Positions 61,385 to 64,000 of a stretch of DNA of 64,000 bases are shown here, piece after piece. Made by a program: the position numbers and the translations under genes. The stretch is from CAYLHF01 sp964383365 (lineage in GTDB: Bacteria > Bacteroidota > Rhodothermia > Rhodothermales > UBA10348). Location: assembly GCA_964383365.1 (NCBI GenBank), contig CAYLHF010000005.1:1-64000 (forward strand). Reading direction: 5' to 3'. Under the pieces are notes generated by a model. The model ran no database searches. It saw nothing but the letters and a program-made list of their open reading frames with translations, and was not told the origin of the DNA. Position 1 is the stretch's first letter; each line of letters begins with the position of its first letter.

Positions 61385-63505
61385 CTACGCCTCTTCGAGT
61401 TGGCCGGCGTCGGCGATCACTTTCTCCTGAACGTGGCGCGGCATGGTCTCGTAATGCGAAAACTTGGCGCGATGCAACCCCCTACCCTGCGTCAGAGACC
61501 GGAGCACGGTGGAATACCGATACATTTCCGATTCGGGAACCTGTGCGACAATTTTCTGAAAAATCCCTTCCGCCTCGATACCCTGAATCCTGGCCCGCCT
61601 TGTGTTCATGTCTCCCATCACATCACCGGTGTAGGAGTCGGGAACCAGGACCTCGACATCATAGATCGGCTCGAGGATAGCCGGATTGGCAGACCGGAAT
61701 GCATCGCGGAAACACATTCTCGACGCCGATTTGAAGGCGGCCTCATTCGAATCAACCGCATGCATCCCACCGTCGTGAATGACTATCCGAACGTCGCCGA
61801 CGGGATATCCGGAGACCGGCCCTTTCTGTGAGGCCTCCAGCACACCCTTTCGTATGGCCCCGAAAAAGCGGCGCATATCGATCACTCCGCCCACAATTCC
61901 GTTGATGAACTGAATCTTCGAGCCCCACGCGGTGATCTCCATCTCTTCGCCCCGAACAGAAATGTCTGGTGGAGGATTGAATTCTCCCTCCAAGGGCTCG
62001 ATCAGCATGGAAATATCTGCAAACTGACCGGCGCCACCGGTCTGCTTCTTGTGGCGATACTTTGACCTGGCCTGGGATTGAACGGTTTCCCGATACGCAA
62101 CCTTGGGCCTGAGATACTCAATCCCCACTCCGAACCGGTTCTTCAAACGGTATTTTACGATTTCGAGATGCATCTCTCCCTGACCGCCGAGAACCAGCTG
62201 ACTCAGGTGCTGGTCATGCACGATATTCAGCGACGGATCCTCCTCCGAAAGCTGATGCAATCCCTGCCCGAGCTTGTCTTCCTCCCCTTCCTTCTCTGTG
62301 ACGACCGCCGAACGGTAGCGAGGTTCAGGAAATACGACCGGGGACATCACAACCCGACTCGATTTTGCTCTGAGAGTATTGTTTGTGTGAGAGTTCTTGA
62401 GTTTGACGAGGGCTCCCAGATCCCCTGCAACCATCTTTTCGACGGGGTCTCTCTCCTTCCCGTTGATGGCGTATAACTGCCCGAGACGCTCTGTGATACC
62501 GGTCTGAGCATTTTCAAGATCGAGACCGGTTGTGAGCGTTCCGGCATACACGCGGAAGAACGAGTAGTCACCGACATGGTGTTCGGCCATCGTTCGGTAG
62601 ATGAGTGCAATCGGTTTCCCTGAGGGATCGCACGTCACGGCCTCGCCGGCTTCGACACCGGCATCCGGTACGTCTACGGGACTCGGACAGACATTTCCTA
62701 TGAATTCCATCAGTCGCGACACACCGATACTGGTCGTCGCACTCGTCAGGAAGATGGGATAAAGTTCTCTACGGACCATCGCCTCCCGAAGTCCTGACCT
62801 CATCTCGTCCTCGGTCAGGGTTCCTTTCTCGAAGTAGAGCTCCATGAGGCTCTCGTCATTCTCGGCGATATTCTCGATGAGTTCGTTGTGCAGCGTCTCT
62901 GCCTCTTCCCTGAACGAATCGTCTATCTCCGAATACGTTGGCTTCCCGTGACTGTCAAAAGTGATCTGCTTCATGACGAGAACATCGATCACCGCTCGCG
63001 AGCCCCCACCGACCGGAAGCTGCACGACGGTCGCCCCTCTTCCGAAACGTTCCTTGATCTGCGAAACCACCGATCGAAAATCGGTATTGGCCTTGTCCAG
63101 ATGATTGATGACGAACATGATGGGGGTCTGAGCCTTTTCTGCAGCCCTCCATGCCAGTTCCGTCCCTACCTGAACGCCTTCCGCCGCGTTGATAACAAAT
63201 ATTGCCGTATTGACAACGTGTAAAGACGCCGAAACCTCACCGACAAAATCCGGATATCCCGGTGTGTCGACGACATTAATCTTATTTCCGTTGTACTGCA
63301 CGTGAAGGAGAGACGCAAAAACTGACATCTCCCGCTCGTGCTCACTGGGGTGATAATCGCTGACCGTATTTCCCTCTTCTACCGTACCCATCCGCTGAAG
63401 GGCACCCGTCGAATACAGCATGGCTTCGGCCAGCATGGTTTTACCGCTGCCCTGGTGGCCAACCAGGGCTACATTCCTGATGTGAGATGCGTCGAAAACA
63501 TTCAT
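61385..63505 (-). CDS. Elongation factor G-like GTPase
   Basis: A 706-residue translational GTPase from ATG 63505 (MNVFDASHIRNVALVGHQGS). G1 is GHQGSGKT, G3 'VVDTPGYPDF' and G4 'NHLDKAN', followed by EF-G domains II-V ('LGGQGEMHLEIVKYRL', 'GAGQFADISMLIEPLEG', 'YTGDVMGDMNTRRARIQGIE'). It has 'TPGYPDF' and a Lys-Ala-Asn in G4 where canonical EF-G has 'TPGHVDF' and NKMD, matching the EF-G-like (FusA2-type) paralogue group, probably not the principal EF-G. Divergent from tsaB. Confidence 0.85.
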   Translation of the reverse strand: MNVFDASHIRNVALVGHQGSGKTMLAEAMLYSTGALQRMGTVEEGNTVSDYHPSEHEREMSVFASLLHVQYNGNKINVVDTPGYPDFVGEVSASLHVVNTAIFVINAAEGVQVGTELAWRAAEKAQTPIMFVINHLDKANTDFRSVVSQIKERFGRGATVVQLPVGGGSRAVIDVLVMKQITFDSHGKPTYSEIDDSFREEAETLHNELIENIAENDESLMELYFEKGTLTEDEMRSGLREAMVRRELYPIFLTSATTSIGVSRLMEFIGNVCPSPVDVPDAGVEAGEAVTCDPSGKPIALIYRTMAEHHVGDYSFFRVYAGTLTTGLDLENAQTGITERLGQLYAINGKERDPVEKMVAGDLGALVKLKNSHTNNTLRAKSSRVVMSPVVFPEPRYRSAVVTEKEGEEDKLGQGLHQLSEEDPSLNIVHDQHLSQLVLGGQGEMHLEIVKYRLKNRFGVGIEYLRPKVAYRETVQSQARSKYRHKKQTGGAGQFADISMLIEPLEGEFNPPPDISVRGEEMEITAWGSKIQFINGIVGGVIDMRRFFGAIRKGVLEASQKGPVSGYPVGDVRIVIHDGGMHAVDSNEAAFKSASRMCFRDAFRSANPAILEPIYDVEVLVPDSYTGDVMGDMNTRRARIQGIEAEGIFQKIVAQVPESEMYRYSTVLRSLTQGRGLHRAKFSHYETMPRHVQEKVIADAGQLEEA

Positions 63506-63700
63506 ATGATCTGATCCTGATAGAGCGAAATGTGACGTGCCCGGACTGAAAACAGGGCAGATAAGATACGTTTGAACCCCGAAAATGCAAGTCGTCAGGA
63601 CGAGCATTTCATGGATAAATGGCGTAATTCTGGCACCCGGAGACGACAGAGGAACAATCGCTTCCGACGCGTATTCGGTGGGGTCCTTACCGAGGATCCC
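63506..63700. promoter_or_regulatory. Divergent intergenic region between EF-G-like gene and tsaB
   Basis: About 195 bases between two divergent starts; it should hold both promoters. GAGGA just before the tsaB ATG is a credible ribosome binding site; nothing else stands out. Confidence 0.35.
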
Positions 63701-64000
63701 ATGCCTTTACTCCTTTCCATCGAAACTACTGCGCCACTCTGCAGTGTCTCGCTCCATTCCGGACGAGATAAACTGGCGATTCGAACATCGGATCTGCCAC
63801 GGAAACATGCGGAAGTGCTCGTTCCACTCATCGGAGAATGCCTCCGATCGAGCGACTGTTCGATGGGACCTGAAGACGCCATCGCGCTCTCCTCCGGTCC
63901 GGGTTCCTACACGGGACTGCGAATAGGGGCGAGTGTCGCCAAAGGACTGGCATGTGCCACCGGATCCCGTATTGTTGCTGTTCCAACGTTTGAAGCGATC
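63701..64000 (+). CDS. tsaB: tRNA threonylcarbamoyladenosine biosynthesis protein TsaB (3' end outside window)
   Basis: ATG 63701 (GAGGA upstream) opens MPLLLSIETTAPLCSVSLHS, followed by 'LPRKHAEVLVPLIGECL', 'GPEDAIALSSGPGSYTGLRI' and 'AKGLACATGSRIVAVPTFEA', the characteristic N-terminal half of TsaB. TsaB pairs with TsaD to make t6A37 in ANN-decoding tRNAs. 100 residues are present; the rest lies beyond the window. Confidence 0.93.
   Translation, partial: MPLLLSIETTAPLCSVSLHSGRDKLAIRTSDLPRKHAEVLVPLIGECLRSSDCSMGPEDAIALSSGPGSYTGLRIGASVAKGLACATGSRIVAVPTFEAI

Noticed and set aside
1..64000. Prophage, insertion sequence or integrase
   Set aside because: I saw no transposase, integrase, terminase or capsid-like protein and no terminal inverted repeats typical of insertion sequences.

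Overview
The window looks like the chromosome of a Gram-negative bacterium of the Bacteroidota/Rhodothermota/Balneolota side of the FCB group. It is probably a draft or metagenome-derived scaffold. Evidence for the lineage: two secreted proteins end in 'NYPNPFNP..T' type IX secretion (T9SS) sorting domains; there is a hybrid histidine kinase/receiver/AraC sensor of the type typical of Bacteroidota; and there are tricorn-like S41 peptidases and tandem secreted amidohydrolases. Six runs of exactly 100 N are scaffold gaps. Two of them (27228-27327 and 37969-38068) are flanked by identical 55-bp copies. Removing the gap plus one copy (155 bp) restores a single reading frame in both cases, so these are unmerged contig overlaps and not biology. 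Two other gaps sit inside tandem repeats (23-bp and 9-bp units).

Layout. 1-23 kb is mostly housekeeping with small accessory elements: thiO (partial) and a second DAO-family oxidoreductase, a vapBC pair, class I aldolase followed by a 23-bp tandem repeat, an AAA+ ATPase, an orphan Phd antitoxin, a lone EutN/CcmL shell protein, three consecutive amidohydrolase-fold proteins (only the middle one keeps the HxH metal motif), mazG, ssb, an NSS transporter, a CNNM/CBS protein, purF, a glycosyltransferase with an Ala-Thr-Glu repeat, a GroES-like protein, ricT, holB and tRNA-Met(CAT). 23-31.5 kb holds a tricorn-like protease, then a hybrid sensor divergent from a secreted DUF4397-type protein; the sensor's input region carries a related domain.

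31.7-43.6 kb is the most interesting part. It is a periplasmic redox island: a cupredoxin-like protein divergent from an atypical multicopper-oxidase-fold protein, then a tight operon encoding a cytochrome c/beta-propeller protein, a second cupredoxin-like protein, two di-haem cytochrome c peroxidase (MauG/CcpA-like) proteins, a Tat-exported Rieske protein and an AioA-family molybdopterin oxidoreductase, with a porin-like protein behind. AioA-like + Rieske + two di-haem peroxidases is the signature gene set of dissimilatory iodate reductase (IdrABP1P2), here in reversed order and with extra copper and haem components. I infer an Idr-like oxyanion reductase rather than a classical arsenite oxidase.

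43.7-47.5 kb encodes a large T9SS-exported repeat protein. 47.6-59.1 kb (minus strand) is a complete membrane-bound nitrate reductase operon in the order narC-narG-narH-narJ-narI-narK-narK-hemerythrin. This resembles the Thermus nar operon, and also the nitrite oxidoreductase operon of Nitrobacter. 59.2-64 kb carries an actin-like ATPase with striking MamK similarity, an N-acetylmuramoyl-L-alanine amidase, an EF-G-like GTPase and the start of tsaB. Taken together, the second half suggests a facultative anaerobe that can use nitrate and probably another oxyanion as terminal electron acceptor.
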